Source of the DNA: an uncultured Clostridia bacterium
Lineage (GTDB): Bacteria; Bacillota; Clostridia; Oscillospirales; Acutalibacteraceae
Direction: 5' to 3'
Assembly (NCBI GenBank): GCA_946535695.1
Contig: CAMNDS010000054.1
Span: 1-6,377, forward strand
DNA: 6,377 nt
Part shown: piece after piece, positions 1 through 5,659 of the stretch
How the letters are laid out: every line of letters begins with the position of its first letter
How positions within the stretch are numbered: the stretch's first letter is position 1
The notes under the pieces: generated by a model
The model's input: the letters and a program-made list of their open reading frames with translations, nothing else
The model's database searches: none
Told to the model about the DNA's origin: nothing
Program-made: the position numbers and the translations under genes

Positions 1-25
1 CATACATAACTAATTTATTATTATG

Positions 26-107
26 TACGAAGCAATTTATTTACGAGCAAAATAAAAAGAAGTTAATTTAAACGTTAGGAATATATAAACGACCAAGCCT
101 ATATATT
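26..107. promoter_or_regulatory. Leader of the par operon: direct repeat and hairpin (candidate operator or centromere)
   Basis: Two imperfect direct repeats, TACGAAGCAA (26-35) and TACGAGCAA (42-50), lie 16 bp apart. Downstream is a perfect 8-bp inverted repeat, AATATATA (80-87) and TATATATT (100-107), around a 12-nt loop. Partition systems with a ribbon-helix-helix adaptor usually carry their centromere/operator just upstream of the operon, so this is the natural place to look. The repeats are few and short, so this is only a positional guess. A short open stretch at 3-71 could be the tail of an upstream gene, but nothing in it is recognisable. Confidence 0.3.
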
Positions 108-114
108 AAAGAAA

Positions 115-144
115 TTGCACGTTTTTAATAACTTCATATATAAA
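115..144 (+). promoter_or_regulatory. Possible sigma-A-type promoter of the par operon
   Basis: TTGCAC (115-120) is followed after 18 bp by TATAAA (139-144), which gives a transcript starting shortly before the GGAGG ribosome binding site at 158-162. The surrounding sequence is so AT-rich that alternative -10 boxes (TATATA at 137) fit nearly as well. No other good promoter is visible before the four-gene run. Confidence 0.45.
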
Positions 145-171
145 TTATATCATAAATGGAGGTTTAAAGAT

Positions 172-588
172 ATGGAATCTTATAAAAATATTAGAGAGAG
201 ACAAGAAAAGGAATATAACGAGTTCACGAAAGACAAAGTATTTTATGCTTTTACTGAAAAACAATTTAACGAAGGATTAAAGAAGCTAAATGCTAATAAA
301 AAAGAATTAGTACAATTTATATCAGGCGGATTTATTAAAAAAACCGACTTAAAAGAGTTATTAAGAGGACATAGCCAAGAAATAGAAGATTATATAACAC
401 TAGATAAGACAGGCAACGAGTTTATATATCAAATGTTTAAATATGAATTAAGAAATCACGAATATAATATAACTCATGATCTAGAGGACACTTTAAAGAG
501 TTTAAATATAACAGGCGAAGAAATAGAGTTAAAAGAAAATTTAAAACAAGGCTTATTAAAAGCAATAAAAGAATATGAGGAGGCTTAA
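172..588 (+). CDS. Conserved phage/plasmid protein of unknown function (138 aa), first gene of par operon
   Basis: The ATG at 172 was chosen because GGAGG at 158-162 sits 9 nt upstream. A TTG codon further up (115) would place that ribosome binding site inside the gene. The protein is soluble, highly charged and has no signal peptide or membrane segment. Visible landmarks are YNEFTKDKVFYAF near residues 15-27, a GGF turn at 52-54, and NHEYNITHDLEDTLKSLNIT near 95-114. From memory these match a widespread family of small hypothetical proteins in phages and plasmids (FYAF...QF.EG, then NHEY.IT.D..DTL..LGLT). The family has no function that I know. The stop is 2 bp before parA, so it is very likely co-transcribed with the partition genes. 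A role in partition is only a guess from position. Confidence 0.85.
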   Translation: MESYKNIRERQEKEYNEFTKDKVFYAFTEKQFNEGLKKLNANKKELVQFISGGFIKKTDLKELLRGHSQEIEDYITLDKTGNEFIYQMFKYELRNHEYNITHDLEDTLKSLNITGEEIELKENLKQGLLKAIKEYEEA

Positions 589-590
589 AA

Positions 591-1358
591 ATGACAAGAA
601 TAATAGCACTAACAAATAATAAAGGAGGCGTAGCAAAGACTACAAGCACGTTAAATATTGCTTCAGGTTTAAAAAATCACGGCAAAAGAGTTTTAATGAT
701 AGATTTAGATAGTCAAGCAAGCTTAACGATAAGTTTAGGAGTTCAACCCGAGCAATTTAAAAACAATTCAATAGTTCAAGTATTAGAAGAAACGTTAGAT
801 ATTACACAAACTATATTAAAGCTTAACAATGGCCTTTATTTAATAGCAAGTAATATGTATTTAAAAGAAACTAATAATAAAATAGCGAATAAGCATTTTA
901 AAGAGTTCATTTTAAAAAAGCAAATAGATAAAATAAAAGACAACTTCGATTATATCTTGCTAGATTGTCCGCCAAGTATAAACAATCTAACTATTAACGG
1001 ATTAATGGCAAGTAATGAAGTATTTATACCAATAGCAAGCGAATATTTAGCACTAACAGGAGCGGGGCAATTAATAGACGAAATAAACGAACTTCGAGAA
1101 GGCAATAATGATTTAAAAATAACAGGTTTATTCGTTACGAGATATGACGGAAGAAGAAACCTAGATAGTCAAGTCTACGAAGTATTAAAAGAGCAATATA
1201 ACGATTTAGTATTTAACACGATCATAAACACTAACGTAGCCGTAGCCGAAGCACCAAGCCACCAAAAAGATATATTTACGTATGCGCCAAATAGTCAAGG
1301 TGCGATAGACTACGAGAATCTAGTTAAAGAAATATTAAAAATGGAGGTTAAGAAATGA
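591..1358 (+). CDS. parA: ParA/Soj-type partition ATPase
   Basis: This is a 255-aa Walker-type partition ATPase that probably distributes the element over the nucleoid by ATP-dependent DNA binding. The deviant Walker A motif KGGVAKTT is at residues 11-18, with signature lysine K11 and catalytic-loop lysine K16. The A' region VLMIDLDSQAS is at 34-44 and Walker B ILLDCPP at 122-128. The C-terminal part carries the family-typical TRYDGRR (183-189), VAEAPSHQKDIF and a YAPNSQGAIDY run (231-241). There is no N-terminal helix-turn-helix extension, so it is the short type (Ib/Soj-like), in which the partner protein rather than ParA represses the operon. GAGGAGG at 577-583 lies 7 nt before the ATG. 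The stop overlaps the next ATG (ATGA), suggesting translational coupling with the adaptor gene. The gene looks intact and of normal length. Confidence 0.97.
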   Translation: MTRIIALTNNKGGVAKTTSTLNIASGLKNHGKRVLMIDLDSQASLTISLGVQPEQFKNNSIVQVLEETLDITQTILKLNNGLYLIASNMYLKETNNKIANKHFKEFILKKQIDKIKDNFDYILLDCPPSINNLTINGLMASNEVFIPIASEYLALTGAGQLIDEINELREGNNDLKITGLFVTRYDGRRNLDSQVYEVLKEQYNDLVFNTIINTNVAVAEAPSHQKDIFTYAPNSQGAIDYENLVKEILKMEVKK

Positions 1359-1831
1359 AAAAACAAGCACTAGGAAGCGTACCGATGAAAAGAGAGATAA
1401 AAACATTTGAAGAAACTAAAACCGAAGGCGTAAGCCTAGCAAATGAATTTAACAACGAAGATTTTTTAAAAGCAAAACAAGAAACAACCGACGACGCATT
1501 TAATCAGGAAATAGAAAAAATGAAAGAAGTATTAAATATTAGCGATGAAGAAATAAAAGACATAGAAGATACTTTTAAAGAAGAAAAGAAACCAAAACAA
1601 CCAAGCGTAAAAGCAAGATTAAAAGAAGGTTATAGCCGTAAAACTTTCGTTATTAATGATTCACAATTAGAGCTATTTTTAGCACTAGCGAAATATAAGA
1701 ACGTAGAGCAAAAAGAATTATTAGAAGCGCTTTTAAATAAAGCATTTAATACAATAGACGAATCTACAAAACAACAAGCATTAAAAGAATATAACAAAGA
1801 AGAAGTTAATATAAACGATTTATTTAATTAA
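1355..1831 (+). CDS. Probable ribbon-helix-helix partition adaptor (ParB/ParG-like role)
   Basis: The 158-aa product is coupled to parA by a 4-bp ATGA overlap, with GGAGG at 1343-1347. The first ~20 residues are basic (several K/R). Residues 25-80 are acidic and probably flexible or helical. Residues 95-134 fit a ribbon-helix-helix fold: a short strand (RKTFVI, 95-100), a first helix (about 102-113), a turn (KYKN) and a second helix (VEQKELLEALLNKAF). Such folds are common in centromere-binding partners of short ParA proteins, where a flexible basic N-terminus stimulates the ATPase. The role is therefore inferred from gene order plus fold pattern; no family match is recognised by sequence. 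The C-terminus (NINDLFN) is short and polar. It has no ParB-type HTH or CTPase motif, so it is not a classical ParB. The long acidic linker makes it larger than typical 70-100-aa adaptors. Confidence 0.72.
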   Translation: MKKQALGSVPMKREIKTFEETKTEGVSLANEFNNEDFLKAKQETTDDAFNQEIEKMKEVLNISDEEIKDIEDTFKEEKKPKQPSVKARLKEGYSRKTFVINDSQLELFLALAKYKNVEQKELLEALLNKAFNTIDESTKQQALKEYNKEEVNINDLFN

Positions 1832-1845
1832 AGGAGGGTTAAGAC

Positions 1846-2022
1846 ATGTTAAAGTTTTATGAATTGCAAGAAGTAGCCGAAATGCTAAAGATTAATTTAA
1901 GAGTATTAAGACAATACGTAAGAGAAGGAAAAATAAAAGCTTCTAAAATAGGCCGTAAATACTTAATAACTGACGAAGCATTAAAAGAATTTATAAAAGA
2001 AAATGAAATTAAAGCAAAATAA
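1846..2022 (+). CDS. Small excisionase/MerR-like helix-turn-helix protein (58 aa)
   Basis: The ATG at 1846 has AAGGAGGG at 1831-1838, one of the strongest ribosome binding sites in the window, 7 nt away. The protein covers almost only one DNA-binding domain of the HTH_17/excisionase (winged, MerR-like) type: YELQEVAEMLKINLRVLRQYVREGKIKA with helices at about 6-15 and 18-28. The wing-like KIGRKYLI (34-41) and a final helix DEALKEFIKEN follow. These proteins act as excisionases, transcription regulators or partition accessory factors. Without an integrase in view, a regulator or partition role is more likely here. It is the last gene of the par operon, 14 bp after the ribbon-helix-helix gene. 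The inverted repeat and promoter just downstream (2032-2076) are an obvious candidate target, which is inference. The stop runs straight into an A9 tract. Confidence 0.88.
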   Translation: MLKFYELQEVAEMLKINLRVLRQYVREGKIKASKIGRKYLITDEALKEFIKENEIKAK

Positions 2023-2031
2023 AAAAAAAGA

Positions 2032-2069
2032 GTGTATAGATCATAAATTGAAAAGTCGAATCTATACAC
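2032..2069. repeat. Perfect 10-bp inverted repeat; operator candidate and/or minus-strand terminator
   Basis: GTGTATAGAT (2032-2041) and ATCTATACAC (2060-2069) are exact inverted copies around an 18-nt spacer. The arms bracket the -35 box TTGAAA at 2048-2053, and the right arm fills the -35/-10 spacer, which is a good layout for an operator. Read on the minus strand the hairpin is followed by TC and then nine T (the A-tract at 2021-2029). It could therefore also stop antisense transcription entering the par operon. On the + strand there is no T-tract, so it is not a terminator for the HTH gene. Confidence 0.7.
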
Positions 2070-2076
2070 CTAAAAT
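2048..2076 (+). promoter_or_regulatory. Promoter for the two-gene paralogue operon
   Basis: TTGAAA (2048-2053), a 17-bp spacer and TAAAAT (2071-2076) make a good sigma-A-type promoter. It lies inside the inverted repeat 2032-2069. Predicted transcription starts near 2083, exactly at the beginning of the leader hairpin. Confidence 0.6.
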
Positions 2077-2081
2077 ATAAA

Positions 2082-2127
2082 GCCTAACTATTATAATTAA
2101 GCAACTTGATTATATCATACGTTAGGC
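2082..2127 (+). promoter_or_regulatory. Long imperfect hairpin in leader of the paralogue operon
   Basis: The outer stem GCCTAAC (2082-2088) pairs with GTTAGGC (2121-2127). The inner stem TATAATTAAG (2092-2101) pairs with CTTGATTATA (2105-2114) with one G.U pair and a CAA loop. In total 17 pairs form a hairpin in the 5' leader, ending 11 nt before the ribosome binding site GAGAGG at 2139-2144. It could stabilise the mRNA, act in translational control, or be a DNA operator. There is no T-tract after it, so it is not an intrinsic terminator. Confidence 0.6.
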
Positions 2128-2156
2128 AACAAATGAAAGAGAGGATTTTTAAAAGT

Positions 2157-2456
2157 ATGATAGAGAAAATAAAATATTTAAGTTTAAAAAATAAAAAAGG
2201 AAAACCAACACTATATTTTAAAATTCAAGATAGAGAGTTTAACCAACCTTTAACAACAAGTTTTAACATAGTTAAAGCTAACGAGTTTTTAAGAAGCCTA
2301 GATAGTGGTATAGAAATTAAGTTTATAGATTATAAGCAATACAAAGAATTAATAATAGAAGTTAGAAACGCAATTAAAAACAATTATTATGACATTGACA
2401 CAGGAAAAACTGAAAAAAATTATCTTTATTGTCATATATTGGAGCGTGTTAAATAA
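2157..2456 (+). CDS. Small protein of unknown function (99 aa), copy A of a tandem pair
   Basis: The start at 2157 is preferred because GAGAGGA (2139-2145) lies upstream with 11 nt spacing. An in-frame ATG/ATA stretch from 2106 would run through the leader hairpin. I do not recognise the family. The product is basic, has no membrane segment or signal peptide, and contains LSLKNKKGKPTLY (8-20), IEIKFIDYKQYKELIIEVRNAI (52-73, split motif IEIKFI and KELIIEV) and a final NYLYCHIL. The same three blocks in the same order occur in the next gene (see that entry), so the two look like diverged duplicates. The stop TAA overlaps the next ATG by one base (TAATG), giving coupled translation. A small nucleic-acid-binding or structural phage/plasmid protein is possible but unsupported. 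Confidence 0.75.
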   Translation: MIEKIKYLSLKNKKGKPTLYFKIQDREFNQPLTTSFNIVKANEFLRSLDSGIEIKFIDYKQYKELIIEVRNAIKNNYYDIDTGKTEKNYLYCHILERVK

Positions 2457-2863
2457 TGCTAGACGGATTCTATAACATAAAAATAAATAGATTTAGTATA
2501 ATAGAAAATTACAAAGGCGAGCCGTTATTTTTAGGCGAATTAGAAACCGAGCAAGGCGAAAAAATAACATTTACTAGAGACGCAAAGACAGGCAAAGAAA
2601 TATATGATCTAATTAGTTTATTATATGAATTTGATAAAAAACTAGATATTAGATTTATAAATGATAAAAAATTTAAAGAAGAAATTAACCGAGTAAATGA
2701 CATTTTAACAGGCAAATTATACCGAGTATTTTATAAGAATAATTGTTATTTAAGAGTAGAAAATAAAAGAGATAAAACTAACGAAGAAGAGACAAACGAA
2801 GCACTAAAAAACATTGAAGAAGCTAATAAAAATATAGAAAAATATTTTAATAGCAAGCATTGA
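2456..2863 (+). CDS. Small protein of unknown function (135 aa), copy B of a tandem pair
   Basis: Starts in the TAATG overlap with the previous gene; a GGAG (2441-2444) is 11 nt upstream. The family is not recognised. Blocks shared with the preceding protein are FSIIENYKGEPLFL (13-26), LDIRFINDKKFKEEINRV (63-80) and YKNNCYLRVEN (93-103). They have the same order and similar spacing, so residues 1-104 probably form the same fold. Unlike its neighbour it adds a charged C-terminal helix at 105-131 (NEEETNEALKNIEEANKNIEKYF), a possible coiled coil for oligomerisation. It has no signal peptide or membrane segment. It ends in TGA and no terminator is evident behind it, so transcription may continue into the structured element. 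Confidence 0.75.
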   Translation: MLDGFYNIKINRFSIIENYKGEPLFLGELETEQGEKITFTRDAKTGKEIYDLISLLYEFDKKLDIRFINDKKFKEEINRVNDILTGKLYRVFYKNNCYLRVENKRDKTNEEETNEALKNIEEANKNIEKYFNSKH

Positions 2864-2886
2864 ATTTGTAATACAACGGCTTATTC

Positions 2887-2963
2887 AGTACTACGAGCAA
2901 GCATTGGAAAGTTCCTCCCACAGGGGCTTTCCTCGTATTATGGGGAAATCCCCAAGCCCCGAG
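2887..2963 (+). other. GC-rich structured intergenic element with alternative pairings
   Basis: This stretch is strikingly GC-rich compared with its surroundings. One fold pairs TACGAG (2892-2897) with CTCGTA (2932-2937) and GGAAAG (2906-2911) with CTTTCC (2927-2932, sharing one base), with CCC-aca-GGG inside. A competing fold pairs GGGGCTT (2923-2929) with AAGCCCC (2954-2960), enclosing the perfect small hairpin GGGG-AAAT-CCCC (2942-2953). The two folds cannot form together. The element ends 7 nt before the ribosome binding site GAGAGG (2971-2976) of the amber-interrupted gene, as expected of a cis-acting leader. An origin of transfer, a single-strand origin or a small RNA are alternatives. 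I do not recognise a known riboswitch or oriT consensus. Confidence 0.6.
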
Positions 2964-2984
2964 ATAAAAAGAGAGGTTTATTAT

Positions 2985-3239
2985 ATGCGACATGATATTA
3001 TATTTAACTATGATTATTTATTAGAACGAATCGAATAGCGATATAAAGAAAATACATTAAATAAAAATATCAATTCGTTATGCAAAGAAGTTTATTATTT
3101 AACTTCGTTAAGATTTAAAAATATCGTGATTCATAAGAGAGGTTATTTTACTCAAAACGAAATAATAAAAATTAGTGAAGTGTTAAAGTTGAATCACGAA
3201 GAAATAATAAAGTGCTTTTTAAAAGTGTATCGCCGATAA
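2985..3239 (+). pseudogene. DUF739-like small regulator interrupted by one in-frame TAG
   Basis: ATG at 2985 with GAGAGG at 2971-2976 (8 nt spacing) opens a frame of 85 codons ending in TAA at 3237-3239, broken only by TAG at 3036-3038 (codon 18). Before it the peptide reads FNYDYLLERIE. After it comes RYKEN and, near residues 53-68, GYFTQNEIIKISEVLK followed by LNHEEIIKCF. This is the layout of DUF739/phage XRE-like regulators (FDY..L.GRI.EKYG ... FTQ.EI.KA.ELL.I). No ATG, GTG or TTG at a useful place restarts translation soon after the stop. The single stop, with no frameshift or other damage over 66 further codons, could be a recent nonsense mutation (CAG or AAG to TAG), readthrough, TAG suppression, or a sequencing error. 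The middle helix-turn-helix part matches poorly, so the family call is tentative. Confidence 0.6.
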
Positions 3240-3288
3240 TATACAATAACGGCAATAGAAAATTTATAACCAAAAAGAAGGTGAAATA

Positions 3289-5421
3289 ATGATAGATTTA
3301 ATAAAACAAAACAAAGATTTAGTTATACTTCTAAAAGTAAGCTACATTTTTGCGGTACTGAATAAAGAAAAAAAGAAAACATTAACGCCAAACGTATTTT
3401 ATGAAATAAGAAATCGTTTAGATTCATTTAAAGAATTTGATAAGTATTTTAGTAATGATCTAGAACTAGACGAAGATTATATAATACTAGACTACCCGTT
3501 AAGAGATTATTATTTAATGAATTATAGCGAATCTAAAGGACTTATAAAGACAATAGCGAAGGTATTTTATCTAATAAATAAAAACAACGATGATAAATTA
3601 AGAGATTTTTTAAAAGATTTTCTAAAAACTGATAAAAAAACGAATCAAGAGTTAATTTATATTAACGAATTTAGAAATTGTTTAAATGGATTCTATAAAA
3701 CCGAAAGACATAGTTTTGAAAGAGTATTAATAGAAAGAAATATGACTTTTAATACATTTAGAGCTAGTTTTGATGATTTACTTAACGATGAAAGCGACAT
3801 AATAGAGAGTTATTATACAACTATCGGCGAATATATCGGCGAAGCGCTTATAAAAAACGAATTAAGCGATTTATTAGAAGAAAAAACCATGCGTAAGCGC
3901 TTAAATGAGAACGAAATTAAAGAAATTGATAAAAAAGTTAACGAGATTTTATTATACGCTCATAATAACGACATAGAATTTGAAATAAACGATATTATTA
4001 AGTTATTCGCATTTGATGAAAAGACTAAAAATTATTTAATGCAAGAAGAAGTTAATATAGAAGATATAATAGACGACTTCGAGAGCAAAAAAGAGGATTA
4101 TAACCCCGAAGCTAGAATAATAAAGATTATTACAAGCCCTGAAAACACGGAAATAATGCGAATTAGAAACGCAATATCAACGATTCAACAAGGCGACATT
4201 GAAAAATACGAGCAAGAGCTTTTAGATCTAGAAGAAAAAGACACGTTAACACCTGAAGAAGAGGACTATAAAGAAAATTTAAAAGATTTAATTAAGAAAG
4301 CCAAGCAAGAAAGAGAAGAACTAAAAGCAAGATTAAGTAATATTAAAGAAGATTTAGGATTATTAAAAAAAGGACAGGAAGAAGCACCGACACAATACGA
4401 AAAGAATAATTATAATAAATTAATCAAGAAAAAAGATAAAGAAAGAGAAGATATAGAGCAACAATTAGTTGCAAGAGGCCCATTTTTTCAACAAAACCTA
4501 TTTACTGATGATTTAGAGTACAAAGGCAAAAACGTATTAATAACAATACCTAAAAACTACGATATAAAAGGAAATCTAACCGATGAAGGTAATAATCTAT
4601 TATATTATTTAGGCGATAAGATAGAGAAAGATTTACAAAAAGAAATACGAGGGCAAGAAGAAAAAACACGTCATTGGTACATGATAGACGGCGACGATTA
4701 TTTAGACTTCACAGGACGAAAGAACTATGATAGAACGATAAAGAACGCATTAAAAAGTGCGTATGCTATGAATAAAGAAACATATAGTATTTTAAAAGAA
4801 AATAAAAAAAGTGGCGTAACGGAATCTATAACAGGCCGATTATTTCATATAATAGACGAAATAGAAGTTACTAAAAATCTAGATACTAATAAAATGACAT
4901 TTAAAGTTAAACCAAGCGACACGTATATTGAAATGTGTAAGAATAGCATTAAATATAACAACGTAGGAAGTATACCAAGAGCAATATTTAGACTAGGACA
5001 AGGACAAAACAAAACCGAGAAAAGACTTAAAAGCATTTTATTATATATGTATGAATTAATTAAAATAGAGTTTAGAAAGATAGAAAAAGAAACATTATAT
5101 AACAAAGATTTAAAGCTAAAAACTATTATAGAACGATTAAGAAAAGACGGATTATTAAGCAATAAAGTAGTTAAAAGCTACTATTTAGACGTTGTTAAAC
5201 CAATTCAAGAAATGCTAGCACTTGGCGAAGATTTAGGATTATTAAACTATAAAGACAAGTATAAAGTTTTCGAGACGTTCGACAAGGCAACTGAAGAATA
5301 TAAAAAAGGTAGTAAGATTCAGGACTTCGAAAACACTAGCATAAGTTTATATATAGTCGCTAACAACGAAGCTACTAAAAAAATATTTAAAAGAAAAGAT
5401 AAAAAGAAAAAAGCTAGATAA
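3289..5421 (+). CDS. Probable plasmid replication initiator with central coiled coil (710 aa)
   Basis: ATG at 3289 follows AAGAAGGTGA (3275-3284). Residues 1-280 are helical and unrecognised. About 290-395 is a very charged heptad-like region (EKYEQELLDLEEKD ... KAKQEREELKARLSNIKEDL ... KKKDKEREDIEQQL) that reads as coiled coil. From about 400 the pattern resembles Firmicutes theta-type winged-helix initiators: NVLITIPKNYD (415-424), YLDFTGRK (471-478), NALKSAYAMNKETYSIL (486-502), TGRLFHIIDEIEV (515-527), SIPRAIFRLG (561-570), KSILLYMYEL (581-590), LKTIIERLRKDGL (610-622). A lysine-rich tail (KRKDKKKKAR) ends it. It lacks rolling-circle HUH or helicase Walker motifs. Iterons lie 325 bp downstream, supporting an initiator role, most likely binding them. 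It is roughly twice as long as ordinary theta Rep proteins. A structural or other DNA-processing protein cannot be excluded. Confidence 0.65.
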   Translation: MIDLIKQNKDLVILLKVSYIFAVLNKEKKKTLTPNVFYEIRNRLDSFKEFDKYFSNDLELDEDYIILDYPLRDYYLMNYSESKGLIKTIAKVFYLINKNNDDKLRDFLKDFLKTDKKTNQELIYINEFRNCLNGFYKTERHSFERVLIERNMTFNTFRASFDDLLNDESDIIESYYTTIGEYIGEALIKNELSDLLEEKTMRKRLNENEIKEIDKKVNEILLYAHNNDIEFEINDIIKLFAFDEKTKNYLMQEEVNIEDIIDDFESKKEDYNPEARIIKIITSPENTEIMRIRNAISTIQQGDIEKYEQELLDLEEKDTLTPEEEDYKENLKDLIKKAKQEREELKARLSNIKEDLGLLKKGQEEAPTQYEKNNYNKLIKKKDKEREDIEQQLVARGPFFQQNLFTDDLEYKGKNVLITIPKNYDIKGNLTDEGNNLLYYLGDKIEKDLQKEIRGQEEKTRHWYMIDGDDYLDFTGRKNYDRTIKNALKSAYAMNKETYSILKENKKSGVTESITGRLFHIIDEIEVTKNLDTNKMTFKVKPSDTYIEMCKNSIKYNNVGSIPRAIFRLGQGQNKTEKRLKSILLYMYELIKIEFRKIEKETLYNKDLKLKTIIERLRKDGLLSNKVVKSYYLDVVKPIQEMLALGEDLGLLNYKDKYKVFETFDKATEEYKKGSKIQDFENTSISLYIVANNEATKKIFKRKDKKKKAR

Positions 5422-5445
5422 CAACAATATGATCTAGTCTTTTTT
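5407..5445 (+). terminator. Intrinsic terminator overlapping the initiator stop codon
   Basis: CTAGAT (5414-5419) pairs with ATCTAG (5432-5437) around a 12-nt loop, extended by a G.T pair. T6 (5440-5445) follows and A6 (5407-5412) precedes, so the A- and T-tracts can lengthen the stem. The left arm includes the last codons and the first base of the TAA of the 710-aa gene. Confidence 0.8.
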
Positions 5446-5462
5446 ATTGGCTTTTAAAAAAT

Positions 5463-5576
5463 TATGAAGGCCCCCCTATTTCAAATAATAAAAGAGCCTC
5501 TAGAATACCGGCCGTCCCACTTCATATAACTGGCCCAAGTTTTCATACACGAAGGGGGGTATATTTAGCCTTTTTT
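5463..5576. other. GC-rich island bounded by C6 and G6 (candidate structured RNA or oriT)
   Basis: GGCCCCCC (5469-5476) and GGGGGG (5554-5559) can pair across 77 nt, and AGCC plus T6 (5567-5576) closes it like a terminator. Inside are TATGAAG (5463-5469) / CTTCATA (5520-5526), the palindrome CGGCCG (5509-5514) and a second GGCC (5532-5535). The base composition is unlike all neighbours. On the minus strand a 21-codon frame (5546-5481) contains two Trp codons but has no ribosome binding site, so it is not called a gene. C/G-tract repeats occur at transfer origins of some Gram-positive mobile elements, but I recognise no nick-site consensus here and no relaxase is in the window. Confidence 0.45.
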
Positions 5577-5650
5577 ATAAGAAAAAGAAAGATTTTAAAA
5601 AGAAAAGAAAAATTATTTTATTTTATGAAAAGAAATAAAAAATTATATAC
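5571..5650. other. AT-rich, strand-asymmetric purine tract before the origin repeats
   Basis: The + strand here consists almost entirely of A, G and T-runs (repeats of GAAAAAG, AAAAAGAAAAG, TTTTATTTTATG), with practically no C. It separates the GC island from the first TTTAAG repeat cluster and is an easily melted stretch. It could be a DNA-unwinding element or a bent-DNA spacer. No open frame or promoter is evident. Confidence 0.4.
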
Positions 5651-5659
5651 AGGCGACGT

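Noticed and set aside
3..71. Tail of an upstream gene (open frame to TAA at 69-71)
   Set aside because: Only 22 codons with no recognisable residues; open stretches of this size are common by chance.
437..649. Minus-strand open frame of 70 codons across the start of parA
   Set aside because: Antisense to two well-supported genes, with no ribosome binding site and hydrophobic leucine/isoleucine runs that come from reading AT-rich codons backwards.
1857..2069. Minus-strand open frame of 70 codons over the HTH gene
   Set aside because: It begins inside the inverted repeat and is the reverse reading of the clearly recognisable 58-aa HTH protein.
2106..2156. Longer N-terminus of the 99-aa protein starting upstream
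   Set aside because: It would run through the leader hairpin and the ribosome binding site at 2139-2145; the ATG at 2157 has proper spacing.
2509..2715. Minus-strand open frame of 68 codons in copy B of the paralogue pair
   Set aside because: Shadow of a + strand gene with good start and coupling.
4845..5162. Minus-strand open frame of 105 codons in the initiator gene
   Set aside because: Shadow frame, rich in Leu/Ser/Ile as expected from antisense AT-rich DNA; no ribosome binding site.
5481..5546. Minus-strand 21-codon peptide with two Trp in the GC island
   Set aside because: No ribosome binding site upstream and very short; more likely a by-product of a structured element, so kept only as a remark.
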